Positions 51,101-59,102 of a stretch of 64,000 nucleotides of DNA are shown here, in pieces. Positions within the stretch are counted from its first letter, which is position 1; every line of letters begins with the position of its first letter. A program made the position numbers and the translations under genes. A model generated the notes under the pieces. That model ran no database searches and had not been told where the DNA came from. It saw only the letters and a program-made list of their open reading frames with translations. This stretch comes from Lachnospiraceae bacterium (GTDB lineage: Bacteria > Bacillota > Clostridia > Lachnospirales > Lachnospiraceae), in assembly GCA_902363555.1 (NCBI GenBank), contig CABJAM010000016.1, positions 1 to 64,000 of the forward strand. The letters run 5' to 3'.

Positions 51101-51811
51101 TATCCTGGAAAACGGATCATCCCGGCGGGTATTTTATATTATAACATCGATGACCCCATGATCGAGACGGAGGATATGGCTGTGCCGGTAAACGCCGGTG
51201 CGTCGACTGAGGCCACGGGTGAACTGACGGGGGCTGCGGGTGAACCGGCAGGAGCTACGGATGCGTCGGCGGGGGCTTTGGGCGAACCGACAGGGGCGTT
51301 GGACGCGTCGGCGAGGGCTGCGGGCGAAGCGGCTGGAACTTTGGACGAACCGGCGGGGCCTGACGCTGAACAGGCGGGGCCTGTGGATGAGCAGATTCTT
51401 GCCCGGCTGAAAAACGGCGGCCTGGTAAACAGCGATCCGGACATTATTCGGATGTTTGATAAGGAATTTACAACCGAATCCACAGTGATCCCTGTGGCTT
51501 ATACTGCAAACGGCGCCCTGTCCAAGCGGTCGGGGGCCGTGCCCACCGCCCGTTTCCGGGAGCTGGGCCAATATGTGTCGCAGAAGGTGGAGCAATTTGG
51601 TGAAGAGATACTGGCGGGAAATATTGCGGTGAACCCTTATGTGAAGGGGAGCCGCAGTGCGTGTACTTACTGTGCGTTCCGGAGTGTGTGCGGCTTTGAT
51701 GAGCGGATTTCCGGCTATAAATACCGGCGTCTTTCCGGAATGAGTTCTCAGGAGGCGTGGGAAAACATACATAAGGAGGTGGATGGCAATGGCGAACCGG
51801 TGGACGGATGA
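48128..51811 (+). CDS. addB: AddB subunit of the AddAB helicase-nuclease
   Basis: A 1227-residue protein that with AddA resects double-strand DNA ends for recombination. Motifs: the Walker A-like IGSSGSGKSYRMYEQ at the start, VPEQYTMQTQKNIV, the inactivated helicase core with VFFMGLNEGIVP, and the C-terminal RecB-type nuclease with LHKALELF and VKIVDYKSGNTKFDI. An iron-sulfur staple is formed by one Cys near 795 (in NYAACAYSHF) plus the late CTYCAFRSVCGF. Between about 1018 and 1085 there is a repetitive Ala/Gly/Glu-rich insert with GEP-GA-DAS-type repeats (DNA 51195-51390) that is not part of the family. This makes the protein longer than the usual ~1150-1170. It overlaps addA by 23 bases. 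Confidence 0.95.
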   Translation: MALQLIIGSSGSGKSYRMYEQLIEASMAQPGENFIIIVPEQYTMQTQKNIVRMHPRHGVMNIDIVSFARLGHRIFEEMGQPFSHILEDTGKRMVIRKVLEQKRRQLGVFSGSVRKSGFSGELKSMISELLQYNISPGMLEDCLERMGGAGVLPGKLKDLSLIYAGFKEYIEGHYLTAEEILDKLCPLIASSKIIKNSRIYLDNFTGFTPSQYHLLAELLTYSKGVQMTLTVDVDEHPYELKNNYELFYLTKETLCRLEKLCRDIHCERAEDILLKTDGARTYGFMGGKRLTKDGLEGHEGRFADRMDLIHLEKNIYRKRSYAYKADPEHLKLFMAKNPGNEADFVARRIRRLVRDEGYRYREIAVISGDVAGYRHMIEKSFNAMDIPCFIDMKRSILNNAFVECLRALLEMFSENFSYPAVFRFMRSGFAHMEDEDIDLLENYVLAFGIRGNSGWKNTWMKRHSRITDNMLLALNQLRAQFYERIAPVYEVFKDKSADVRQKTAALVDWIYTMEVKAQLTQASERFEQQGQLSMAREYDQVYDVVMDLLAKLSDILGDETISIREYGDILDAGLNEAQMGLIPPGIDQVMVGDIQRTRLNGIRVLFFMGLNEGIVPSPARDGGLINDKEKEMLSRLDVELAPTARQLGYFEQYYIYAVLTAASDRVFLSYSQVSAQGKALRSSSLIRKLMKLFPALPTGECEAEEDWVSWLDNENAAFDRLIEGFQTMDKAPVPEAWKELYSWFSSSEVYGPRVKALLDAAFVSYISRPLSRAAVRAIYGNTLENSVTTLENYAACAYSHFLQYGLELAPREENEIRSPDLGIILHKALELFAAELNAGGYTWQDVPEQVRETLSRECAAKAASQFRHTMLLETKRNQYQIRRLIRYVLRTTWAIKQQLQKGDFMPDAYEIRFDSDELSGVMDVALSQNVLMKLKGTIDRIDLCQDDKNVYVKIVDYKSGNTKFDIVALYQGLSLQLVVYMNAAQALEARRYPGKRIIPAGILYYNIDDPMIETEDMAVPVNAGASTEATGELTGAAGEPAGATDASAGALGEPTGALDASARAAGEAAGTLDEPAGPDAEQAGPVDEQILARLKNGGLVNSDPDIIRMFDKEFTTESTVIPVAYTANGALSKRSGAVPTARFRELGQYVSQKVEQFGEEILAGNIAVNPYVKGSRSACTYCAFRSVCGFDERISGYKYRRLSGMSSQEAWENIHKEVDGNGEPVDG

Positions 51812-54800
51812 GCAAAAGAGGGCCATTGATTTAAGACGGCGGAATATACTTGTCTCCGCGGCGGCCGGTTCCGGCAAAACGGCGGTGCTTGTGGAGCGTA
51901 TTTTTACCATGCTCACCGACCGGGTGCAGCCCATTGACATTGACCAGCTTCTGGTAGTGACCTTTACCAATGCGGCTGCGGCGGAGATGAAGGAGCGTGT
52001 GGAGGACCGGCTCTTAAAAAGTCTGGACGACGATCCGGAAAACGACCATGTTTTAAAACAATTGGCGTCCATCCACAGCGCGCAGATTATGACGATCCAC
52101 AGCTTCTGTCTGTATGTGATCCGAAATCATTTCAATGAGATCGACCTTGATCCGGCGTTTCGTATCGGTGAGGAGACGGAATTAAAGCTGCTCCGGGGGG
52201 ATGTGCTGGAAAAACTGCTGGAAGCCCATTACGACCAGGATGACGCGGATTTTAATAATTTCGTGGAGTGCTTTGCCAAGGGCAAAATGGACAATGGGAT
52301 TGCGGAGCTGATCTTGCAGGTTTATGAGTATTCCCGCAGCTACCCTCAGCCGGAGCGCTGGCTTGATGACTGCCTTAAAAGCTTTGAGCTGGAGGACGGT
52401 CCGGATATGGAAGCGCTGCCGGCTGTGGAATTTTTGAAAAAATACTTAAAAAAGATTATTGACGAAGCCCGGGTATCTGCCCGGGAAGCGCTCGATGTGT
52501 GCCGGGAAGCCGACGGTCCGGTGTTTTATGAGGATATGGTGGCCGGTGACCTCAAGCTGCTTGAAACGCTTGAAGCGTGCGCCACATTGGACGAATACTA
52601 TAATGCTTTCCAGGATTTGAAATTTGCCGCCCTATCCAGGAAGAAAATGCCTGACGCTGCGGAGGAAAAGAAGAACCAGGTGAAAAATCTGCGGGATTTT
52701 GTAAAAAAGACGCTGGGAGATCTGAAGAAATCTTATTTTTTTGCACCGCCTGAGGCTATGGCGGAAAATATCCGCCGGATGTATCCACAGATGGCTATGC
52801 TCGTCTCGCTTGTAAAGGAATTTTCTGAAAGCTATCAGCAGGCCAAGGAGACAAAGAATACGGTGGACTTCGGAGATCTGGAGCACTTTGCCCTGAAAAT
52901 ACTCACCCGCGAGGAGGACGGCCGCATCGTTCCCACCGACGCGGCGCTGGAGCTGTCGCACCAGTACGAGGAAATACTTATCGATGAATATCAGGACAGT
53001 AACCAGGTGCAGGAGACGATTCTTACAAGTATTTCCAGAGAGCGGGCCGGCCAGCCTAACGTATTTATGGTGGGCGATGTAAAGCAGAGTATTTATAAAT
53101 TCCGTCTGGCTAAGCCGGAGCTGTTTATGGAAAAATACGCCACGTACAGCCTGGAGGAGAGCCGGTATCAGAGGATCGATCTGCATAAAAATTTCCGCAG
53201 CCGGCCGGAGGTGCTGGATTCCGTCAACTTCCTGTTCCGAAGGCTCATGTCCTCAGACCTGGGGGATATTGAATATGATGACGACGCGGCGCTTTATGCG
53301 GGCGCGGCTTTTCCGGAATTTTCGCCGGGGGCGGGCGAGGCCGGGGGCGGTAACTCAGTTGTTGGCAGTATTGCCGTGGGGCACTGTGCCGTGGACGCCC
53401 AGGTGATTCTTGTACATCCCGGCGATGACGCCGGAGCCCGGGAGGAATCGGATAACGAAGACCTGACGGCTCAGGAACTGGAGGCTCAGGCTGTGGCGCT
53501 GCGTATACGCGAGCTGGTGGACGGAGAATCGCCGTTGTATGTGATCGACAAGGAAAGCGGCAGCTACCGCAGGGCGTGCTATGGCGATATAGTCATACTT
53601 TTGCGTACTATGTCCGGCTGGGCGGATACCTTTGTCAAGACGCTGAATCAGGAAAATATCCCGGCCCAGGCCGAGACAGTGACCGGCTTTTTCTCAGCAA
53701 CCGAAATACAGGTGGTGCTCAGCTATTTAAGCATTATCGACAATCCAAGGCAGGACATCCCTCTGGCCGCAGTCCTGCGTTCGCCCATTGGCAATTTTTC
53801 CAATGAGGAGCTGGCCATGATCCGTTCATTGCAAAAAAAACGGCAGCTCTACGATTCCTGTCAGGCGTTTAGAAAAGAAGAAAGCACGCCATTTCTGGAA
53901 CGCAATTATACGACCATGACCATTGCCTCAGTGCGAATGCGGCTCAACGATTTTTTTGAAAAGCTGGAAGGGCTGCGGCAGTGTGTGCCTTATACGCCCA
54001 TCCATGAAATGCTGCAAAAAATTTATGAGGACACGGGCTATTATGCCTGGGCCGGAGCCATGCCGGGCGGGGCGAAGCGCCGGGCAAATATGGATATGCT
54101 TGTGGAGAAGGCCGTGGATTATGAGGCGACCAGCTACCGCGGATTGTTTAACTTTACCCGGTATATTGACCAGCTTAAAAAGTATGAAGTGGATTTCGGG
54201 GAGGCCGCTGTGGCCGATGGCTTTATTAATACGGTGCGCATTATGAGTATCCATAAAAGCAAGGGGCTGGAATATCCGGTGGTATTCGTATCCGGATTGG
54301 GAAAAAGCTTCAATCAGCAAGATGCCAGGAGCGCTCTTATCATCCATTCAGAGTACGGTTTCGGTCCGGATGTGATCGATATCAAGTGGCGTTTGAAGGC
54401 GCCTACATTACTAAAGAAGATCCTTTCCAGAAAAACGCTGCTGGAAAATCTGGGTGAGGAGCTGCGCGTGCTTTATGTGGCTCTGACCCGGGCCAAGGAG
54501 CAGCTTATACTTACCGGGTATGTGAAGGATATGGATAAAGCGCTGGACCGCTGGTGCAGGGAAACTCCAAGAAATGAAAGCCGTCTGTCCTTTGGTGCTA
54601 AAACCGGTGCCAGTTGTTTTCTGGACTGGATCATGCCGGTGCTCGTCCATCACCACAGCGCCCATGAGCTGCTTAAAGCGCATCAGCGTTACAGTCCGGT
54701 TTTTCATCTGGATTACGATAACCGGACGGCCTTTGATGTAAGGGAGATCACTGTGGAAGCATTGTTTGCTCCGGCTGCGGGGAAAAGCTCGGAGTACATG

Positions 54801-55706
54801 TTGAAAAAGGATGTGCTCCTTCACTGGAACTGTGATAAGGTGTACCTGCCTCAAATGCATGAGGCCATGCCCCGGCTGCTTGGCTGGGAATATCCCTTTG
54901 CCAGCGAAATGCGCCTGCACACAAAAATGACTGTATCTGAGTTAAAACGTCTTGGGCAGCTTCGGGAATATGAGGAAGAAAATGATGCTGTGGCAATGTT
55001 TGCGGCAGAAGCGCAGGGGATATATGAAGGCGGAGCAGCCGATGCCGATTTGGGAACCGCTGGTGCAGCCGCAGCAGGTGCAGGGAGTGTGCCGGGAGCC
55101 GGACTTTTGCCGGAGGAACGTCAAGCTGCCAGAGAGGTGGAGGCTACCAGCGGGCAGTTTGCTTCACTGACGCAGCAGGCGCGCATGGAGCGGGCGGCGC
55201 TGCGTGGAACCACGGTCCACCGGATACTGGAGCGTATGGACATTGGCAGCATCAAAAGTATGGCCGACGTGAAGCGGCTGGCAGACGACCTGACCGCTGC
55301 CGGACAGATCAGCGCCGAAGGACGGGCGCTTGTCTATTTGCCGGGAATCTACCGGTTTGCCAGATCCCGGCTGGCCCGGCGGATACAGGCCGCGGATAAA
55401 TCCGGCCAGCTATACCGTGAAAGACAATTTGTCATGGGTGTGCCGCCCTCAGTCATCGATCCACGACAGGATGCCCAGGATACCGTATTGATCCAGGGAA
55501 TCATCGACGCCTGGTTTATCGAAAACGGCGAAGCTGTCATCGTAGATTATAAAACCGATTACGTAGCCGATGACGGAAAAAGTCTCATTGACCGATATAA
55601 AACTCAGTTGGACTACTATGGAATTGCCATTGAGCAGATGACGGAGCTGAAGGTCAGGGAAAAAATCATCTATTCCCTTAGCCTTGGTAAAGAACTATAT
55701 ATATAA
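51789..55706 (+). CDS. addA: AddA subunit of the AddAB helicase-nuclease
   Basis: A 1305-residue UvrD-type helicase and nuclease. It starts WTDEQKRAIDLRRRNILVSA and then AAGSGKTAVLVERI (Walker A). Next come VVTFTNAAAAEMKERV, IHSFCLYVIRNHF, the Walker B region LIDEYQDSNQVQE, VGDVKQSIYKFRLA, IMSIHKSKGLEYPVVFVSGL and LYVALTRAKEQLILTG. The C-terminal RecB nuclease has LRGTTVHRILERMD and VIVDYKTDYVAD. Glycine/alanine-rich segments at about 510-530 and 1080-1110 look like loop expansions. ATG 51789 suits AAGGAGG (51773-51779) better than ATG 51783. Together with AddB it is the Gram-positive equivalent of RecBCD. Confidence 0.95.
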   Translation: MANRWTDEQKRAIDLRRRNILVSAAAGSGKTAVLVERIFTMLTDRVQPIDIDQLLVVTFTNAAAAEMKERVEDRLLKSLDDDPENDHVLKQLASIHSAQIMTIHSFCLYVIRNHFNEIDLDPAFRIGEETELKLLRGDVLEKLLEAHYDQDDADFNNFVECFAKGKMDNGIAELILQVYEYSRSYPQPERWLDDCLKSFELEDGPDMEALPAVEFLKKYLKKIIDEARVSAREALDVCREADGPVFYEDMVAGDLKLLETLEACATLDEYYNAFQDLKFAALSRKKMPDAAEEKKNQVKNLRDFVKKTLGDLKKSYFFAPPEAMAENIRRMYPQMAMLVSLVKEFSESYQQAKETKNTVDFGDLEHFALKILTREEDGRIVPTDAALELSHQYEEILIDEYQDSNQVQETILTSISRERAGQPNVFMVGDVKQSIYKFRLAKPELFMEKYATYSLEESRYQRIDLHKNFRSRPEVLDSVNFLFRRLMSSDLGDIEYDDDAALYAGAAFPEFSPGAGEAGGGNSVVGSIAVGHCAVDAQVILVHPGDDAGAREESDNEDLTAQELEAQAVALRIRELVDGESPLYVIDKESGSYRRACYGDIVILLRTMSGWADTFVKTLNQENIPAQAETVTGFFSATEIQVVLSYLSIIDNPRQDIPLAAVLRSPIGNFSNEELAMIRSLQKKRQLYDSCQAFRKEESTPFLERNYTTMTIASVRMRLNDFFEKLEGLRQCVPYTPIHEMLQKIYEDTGYYAWAGAMPGGAKRRANMDMLVEKAVDYEATSYRGLFNFTRYIDQLKKYEVDFGEAAVADGFINTVRIMSIHKSKGLEYPVVFVSGLGKSFNQQDARSALIIHSEYGFGPDVIDIKWRLKAPTLLKKILSRKTLLENLGEELRVLYVALTRAKEQLILTGYVKDMDKALDRWCRETPRNESRLSFGAKTGASCFLDWIMPVLVHHHSAHELLKAHQRYSPVFHLDYDNRTAFDVREITVEALFAPAAGKSSEYMLKKDVLLHWNCDKVYLPQMHEAMPRLLGWEYPFASEMRLHTKMTVSELKRLGQLREYEEENDAVAMFAAEAQGIYEGGAADADLGTAGAAAAGAGSVPGAGLLPEERQAAREVEATSGQFASLTQQARMERAALRGTTVHRILERMDIGSIKSMADVKRLADDLTAAGQISAEGRALVYLPGIYRFARSRLARRIQAADKSGQLYRERQFVMGVPPSVIDPRQDAQDTVLIQGIIDAWFIENGEAVIVDYKTDYVADDGKSLIDRYKTQLDYYGIAIEQMTELKVREKIIYSLSLGKELYI

Positions 55707-55710
55707 AAGA

Positions 55711-55757
55711 ACAGCGGGAAGCAGAGGCAGAACCTTATTGCTTCCCGCTGTCTTTTT
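55711..55757 (+). terminator. Terminator after addA
   Basis: ACAGCGGGAAGCA (55711-55723) and TGCTTCCCGCTGT (55739-55751) form a 13-bp stem followed by CTTTTT. The 3' arm overlaps the last codons of the convergent DUF3021 gene. Confidence 0.88.
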
Positions 55758-56181
55758 CTAATTGTTTGAGCTGGCGGTTTATTTTTTTCGCCTCAGCCCT
55801 GTAATAGAAATAGAACATGGACCAAATGATAAAGAAAGCGAGGATACTGAGGATGATCATGGACACAAGGTTGATTGGACTCCCCATTGGCATCCAGCCC
55901 AAAGTAATGGCCGTTGGAAAGTAAATAGCTGTGCCCACGGCAAAGTGGATGAACACCTGCAGGCCAAAGGGAAGACGTTCACTGTTGTATACGATAGATG
56001 TGGTGCCATAACCCATGCCCACCAGCATAGCGCCCAGAGCCTGGCGGTTGAAGTCCTTCATCACAAGCAAAAGATAGTCCTCCCCGGCTACGGCGTTGCC
56101 GATCAGGCAGGTGATCACAAAAAACAGACAGCCCCAGGATATGCCGAACATGATATATTTTAATAGTTTTAATCCCTTCAT
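55735..56181 (-). CDS. DUF3021 membrane protein
   Basis: A 148-residue protein with four membrane segments: YIMFGISWGCLFFVITCLIG, then RQALGAMLVGMGYGTTSIVY, FIHFAVGTAIYFPTAITLGW and MIILSILAFFIIWSMFYFYY. It ends in a charged tail. DUF3021 proteins are regularly encoded directly after a LytTR DNA-binding protein, as here (2 bases apart), and are thought to hold or modulate that regulator at the membrane. The divergent ABC exporter at 56983 is the likely target of the pair. Confidence 0.85.
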   Translation of the reverse strand: MKGLKLLKYIMFGISWGCLFFVITCLIGNAVAGEDYLLLVMKDFNRQALGAMLVGMGYGTTSIVYNSERLPFGLQVFIHFAVGTAIYFPTAITLGWMPMGSPINLVSMIILSILAFFIIWSMFYFYYRAEAKKINRQLKQLEKDSGKQ

Positions 56182-56183
56182 TA

Positions 56184-56627
56184 TTATACCCCCAGTCTTT
56201 CTTTGAATTTCTGACGGTAGCTTCTGGATATGATTTCTTCAATCCCATTTTTCATAACAATCGCCATCGTTCCGTTGAAAGCGGCCTCCACATGGTGGAT
56301 GCGGAAAATGTTCACAAGAGCCGACTTTGATATGCGGACAAAGTTTTTGCCGAGAATGTTTTCCAGCTCATAGAGCGGTTTTCCTAACAGAAAACGGTTC
56401 TTTTCGATGTCGTAGAGCACCAGCTCCCGCCCCTCCGTTCGTATGATTTCTATATTATCCGGTTCGATGATGAATGTTTTTCCCTGTATCTGAGCCGTAA
56501 GGATGGCTTCCTCGTTTTCCTTTTCCAGTATGGCAATGGCATTTTGCAGGGAAGGGGTCAGCCTGGCCGCATATAATAACGCTCTGGGATTTTTGCAGTT
56601 GGGGTCAATATTCAATTCCACACGCAT
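56184..56627 (-). CDS. LytTR-type DNA-binding regulator
   Basis: A 147-residue regulator without a receiver domain. The N-terminal ~45 residues are helical; the LytTR domain (about 50-147) shows ILTAQIQGKTFIIEPDNIEI, IRTEGRELVLYD, LYELENILGKNFVRISKSAL, VNIFRIHHVEA and the closing EEIISRSYRQKFKERL. This is the stand-alone type paired with DUF3021. ATG 56627 follows GAGGAG; the longer frame upstream runs through the repeat element and is rejected. The promoter and a dyad lie 165-190 bases upstream, beyond a copy of the 64-bp repeat. Confidence 0.9.
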   Translation of the reverse strand: MRVELNIDPNCKNPRALLYAARLTPSLQNAIAILEKENEEAILTAQIQGKTFIIEPDNIEIIRTEGRELVLYDIEKNRFLLGKPLYELENILGKNFVRISKSALVNIFRIHHVEAAFNGTMAIVMKNGIEEIISRSYRQKFKERLGV

Positions 56628-56657
56628 ATTTTGGCTCCTCTCGGTCGATTTGATGGG

Positions 56658-56797
56658 GCAATACCTATTATAATTTGTCGAGGATTTCCCTGGAAATCCT
56701 TGACCTGCTTGCGCTTCTCTTGTCAGGGATTTCCAAAGGAAATCGTTGACCTGCTCGCGCATCAGTGCGATTCCTCTTTTATGCAATACCTATTATA
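56658..56797 (-). mobile_element. Double copy of the 64-bp two-hairpin repeat, flanked by 15-bp direct repeats
   Basis: GCAATACCTATTATA occurs at both edges (56658-56672 and 56783-56797). Between them, read on the minus strand, are one nearly full unit and one unit missing its first hairpin. The second hairpins read GATTTCC-TTT-GGAAATC and GGATTTCC-AGG-GAAATCC. The insert separates the lytTR gene from its promoter. Confidence 0.82.
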
Positions 56798-56820
56798 CGC
56801 CTATCTGTAGGCGACGGCAA
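56792..56820 (-). promoter_or_regulatory. Promoter of lytTR-DUF3021 with a dyad in the spacer
   Basis: On the minus strand TTGCCG (56820-56815), a 17-base spacer and TATAAT (56797-56792). The spacer is almost entirely the perfect inverted repeat CGCCTA-CAGA-TAGGCG (56798-56813), a likely operator. Confidence 0.7.
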
Positions 56821-56920
56821 GGGCAATTCATTGATGCAAAGGCGCATCCGGTGTGCAGGTGCATTTTACGGCCGTATATGGCATGTTACGTGCAAAATCC
56901 AACCGGATAAGCGAGATTTA

Positions 56921-56948
56921 TTACAAATTTGTATTTTTCGATTATGAT
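56921..56948 (+). promoter_or_regulatory. Candidate promoter of the ABC exporter at 56983
   Basis: TTACAA at 56921-56926, a 16-base spacer and TATGAT at 56943-56948, 35 bases before the start codon. The -35 is imperfect, as expected if an activator helps. Confidence 0.55.
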
Positions 56949-56982
56949 ATAGGTGTAAATAAATTTTGGGAGGGCGATATCT

Positions 56983-57756
56983 ATGAAGGAAATGCTTGTT
57001 AACGTAGAAAATCTAAATCTTTTTTATGGAAATGTCCATGCGGTGAAAAATCTTTCGTTTGCTGTGGGCGCAGGCGAAATCCTTGCGATTATCGGTGCCA
57101 ACGGTTCAGGAAAGACTTCCACCGTGGAGTGTGTGGAGGGGCTGAGGCGGCCAACGAATGGCAGTATTATAGTATTTGGTAAAAATCCATGGAAGGAACG
57201 ACGTTACATCTATACAAAAATGGGAATACAGCTCCAGGATGTGGAGTATCCGGATAAAATACGGGTAGGCGAGCTGTGTGAGATGTTCGCTTCATTTTAT
57301 GAGAACCCGGCGGACTGGCGGCTGCTTCTTAAAAATCTGGGGCTGACGGAGAAAATAAATCGCAGTGTCCGAAGGCTTTCCGGCGGAGAAAAGCAGCGGT
57401 TGTCGGTGATCCTGGCGCTGCTCCCAAGACCCAGGCTCATGGTTCTGGATGAATTGACGACAGGTCTTGATCCGGAAATCCGGCACGGCCTGTGGGAGAG
57501 TCTGAAGCAGATCCGTCAATCAGGTACAAGCATTATACTTGTTTCCCATTATATGGACGAGGTGGAAGTCCTGGCGGACCGGCTGCTTTACATGAAGCAT
57601 GGCTGCGGAGAATTTTTCGGCACGCTGGATGCCTTCCGGCTGTTTGCCAAGGCCAGGGTCAGCCCGGATCAATGGAGCGACGCGCTGACACTTGAACAGA
57701 TATATCTGCTGCTGGCGCCAAAGGCTAATGTGCTGACAATGGAGGGGATATTATGA
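56983..57756 (+). CDS. ABC exporter ATP-binding protein
   Basis: A 257-residue ATPase. Walker A is IGANGSGKTSTVECV (about 38-52), the Q-loop is MGIQLQDVEYPDKI, the signature is LSGGEKQRLSVILALL, and Walker B is LMVLDELTTGLDPEI, followed by ILVSHYMDEVEVLADR. The Walker B Glu pair reads DE, with LT in place of the common PT. It overlaps the ABC-2 permease gene by ATGA, so they form one exporter, of the CcmA/drug-export kind. Regulation by the divergent LytTR-DUF3021 pair is inferred from the gene arrangement. GGGAGGG precedes the ATG. Confidence 0.92.
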   Translation: MKEMLVNVENLNLFYGNVHAVKNLSFAVGAGEILAIIGANGSGKTSTVECVEGLRRPTNGSIIVFGKNPWKERRYIYTKMGIQLQDVEYPDKIRVGELCEMFASFYENPADWRLLLKNLGLTEKINRSVRRLSGGEKQRLSVILALLPRPRLMVLDELTTGLDPEIRHGLWESLKQIRQSGTSIILVSHYMDEVEVLADRLLYMKHGCGEFFGTLDAFRLFAKARVSPDQWSDALTLEQIYLLLAPKANVLTMEGIL

Positions 57757-58505
57757 CCAGATATTTGACCGTATTTAAAATAGAAACCCGGCTGTTTGTT
57801 CGTAATTTTTATGGCTTTTTCTTTACCTTTGTATTTCCGTTGCTAATGCTGATTCTATTTGGCAGCATCTATGGAAATGAACCTTCTGCGTACTTTAACG
57901 GGATGGGGAGTATGGATGTATCGGTGCCGGCTTATAGCGCCATGATCATTGCTGTCACCGGCTTAATGGCGTTTCCACTGACTCTGGCAGAGTGTAAGGA
58001 ACGGAAAATATATAAACGGTTTGATGCTACACCGGCGGGAAAAAGTACGATCATAAAGGCTCAGATTGCTGTCAACCTGCTGATGACCATCGCCGGATTT
58101 GTTATTTTGATCATAGCCGGGAAACTTATTTATCAGATACGGATTGAAGGAAATTTCTTTGCTATCGCGGGAGCTTTTCTGTTATCCATCGGCGCTATGT
58201 TTTCCCTTGGATTTTTCTTTACCGCCATTGCCAGGGATTCAAAGATTAGCAATCTTTTATGCTACGTTTCGTATTTTATAATGATCTTTCTCTCCGGGGC
58301 GACGATGCCCAGCGAAATATTTCCGGATACGGTTAAAATGATTGCCCGATTTCTTCCGCTCACCTATGTGGTCGAGCTGCTCCAAAATACATTTCGTGAT
58401 GAAAGCTTTTCACAATGTGTTGTGAGTGTGGTGGTGCTGGCTGTGCTCATGGCGTTTTGTATCAGCGTGGGCGCTGGCTTTTACCGCAGGAAAAGCTGGT
58501 TGTAA
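57753..58505 (+). CDS. ABC-2 type permease
   Basis: A 250-residue membrane protein with six hydrophobic segments. The start TRYLTVFKIETRLFVRNFYG leads to FFFTFVFPLLMLILFGSIYG. The typical ABC-2 motifs LAECKERKIYKRFDATPAGK and LSGATMPSEIFPDTVKMIAR, then FLPLTYVVELLQ, are all present. It forms a homodimeric channel with the ATPase upstream. The substrate is unknown; relatives export drugs, peptides or lipids. Confidence 0.9.
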   Translation: MTRYLTVFKIETRLFVRNFYGFFFTFVFPLLMLILFGSIYGNEPSAYFNGMGSMDVSVPAYSAMIIAVTGLMAFPLTLAECKERKIYKRFDATPAGKSTIIKAQIAVNLLMTIAGFVILIIAGKLIYQIRIEGNFFAIAGAFLLSIGAMFSLGFFFTAIARDSKISNLLCYVSYFIMIFLSGATMPSEIFPDTVKMIARFLPLTYVVELLQNTFRDESFSQCVVSVVVLAVLMAFCISVGAGFYRRKSWL

Positions 58506-58801
58506 ATTTTCGTGCTGCATGGTGGCCGGATTCTGGTCGGGAATAAGATTGTGCCTTATTTGGCCAGATATCGGGTGGTGCAGGCAAAGCAATGTATAAA
58601 ATCCGCAAAGGGTTTAGTGTTTTAAACGGGATAAATATGGAAATACTGTTAATAAATTTCCGATGCTGTAACGCGGTATCCGCTGTTCGTCTGTATAAAA
58701 AGCGAGAGGTGAGGATGTATAAGCGGCCTGCCTGCGGAGGCGATACGCGTGCCGGGCATTTGCCAGGCGTTGTCTATCGGAAGAAAAGGGAGCAGATTTC
58801 T
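58506..58801. other. Region upstream of the spore protein gene
   Basis: 296 bases without a supported gene. An open frame runs through it in phase with the spore protein, but it has no ribosome-binding site, has odd composition and is rejected. No clear sigma-A promoter is seen; sporulation sigma-G elements cannot be judged by eye. Confidence 0.4.
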
Positions 58802-59020
58802 ATGCCTAAAAAGAAAGAAAAGAAGATTGACCTGACGAAGCTGAAACCGGAGGAACTGATGAAGTATGAGATAGCCGCTGAACTGGGCCTGTTTGACAAA
58901 GTAATGAAGGACGGCTGGCAGTCGCTGACCGCACGTGAAACAGGAAAAATTGGCGGGATGGTGACACAGCGCAAAAAGGCGCAGAAGGAGAATCCTACTT
59001 TGACGGAATATGAAGTATAA
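58802..59020 (+). CDS. Small acid-soluble spore protein, alpha/beta type
   Basis: A 72-residue protein. After a Lys-rich start (PKKKEKKIDLTKLKPEEL) comes the SASP core KYEIAAELGLFDKVMKDGWQ and SLTARETGKIGGMVTQRKK. The ARETGKIGG part contains the Glu-x-Gly site region cut by the germination protease and the DNA-contact GG segment. These proteins coat spore DNA and protect it from ultraviolet light and heat. The variant with LFDKV in place of the bacillar linker is typical for Clostridia. ATG 58802 follows AAGGGAGCAG. It should be made only in the forespore. Confidence 0.88.
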   Translation: MPKKKEKKIDLTKLKPEELMKYEIAAELGLFDKVMKDGWQSLTARETGKIGGMVTQRKKAQKENPTLTEYEV

Positions 59021-59023
59021 ATG

Positions 59024-59092
59024 AATCAGGGCTCGTCATGTCCATAGTTTTCTATCGTTAATAGAAAACTATGGTCAGTGCGAGCCCTGATT
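59024..59092. terminator. Long two-stem hairpin after the spore protein gene
   Basis: The outer arms AATCAGGGCTCG (59024-59035) and CGAGCCCTGATT (59081-59092) are perfect complements. An inner pair, CCATAGTTTTCTAT and ATAGAAAACTATGG, is also perfect. It is shared by convergent genes and probably stops transcription from both. Confidence 0.85.
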
Positions 59093-59102
59093 CCGTTTGA
59101 AA

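Noticed and set aside
58592..58801. Longer form of the spore protein starting at 58592
   Set aside because: The extra residues have no SASP character, and the ATG at 58802 has a proper ribosome-binding site and gives the normal SASP length.
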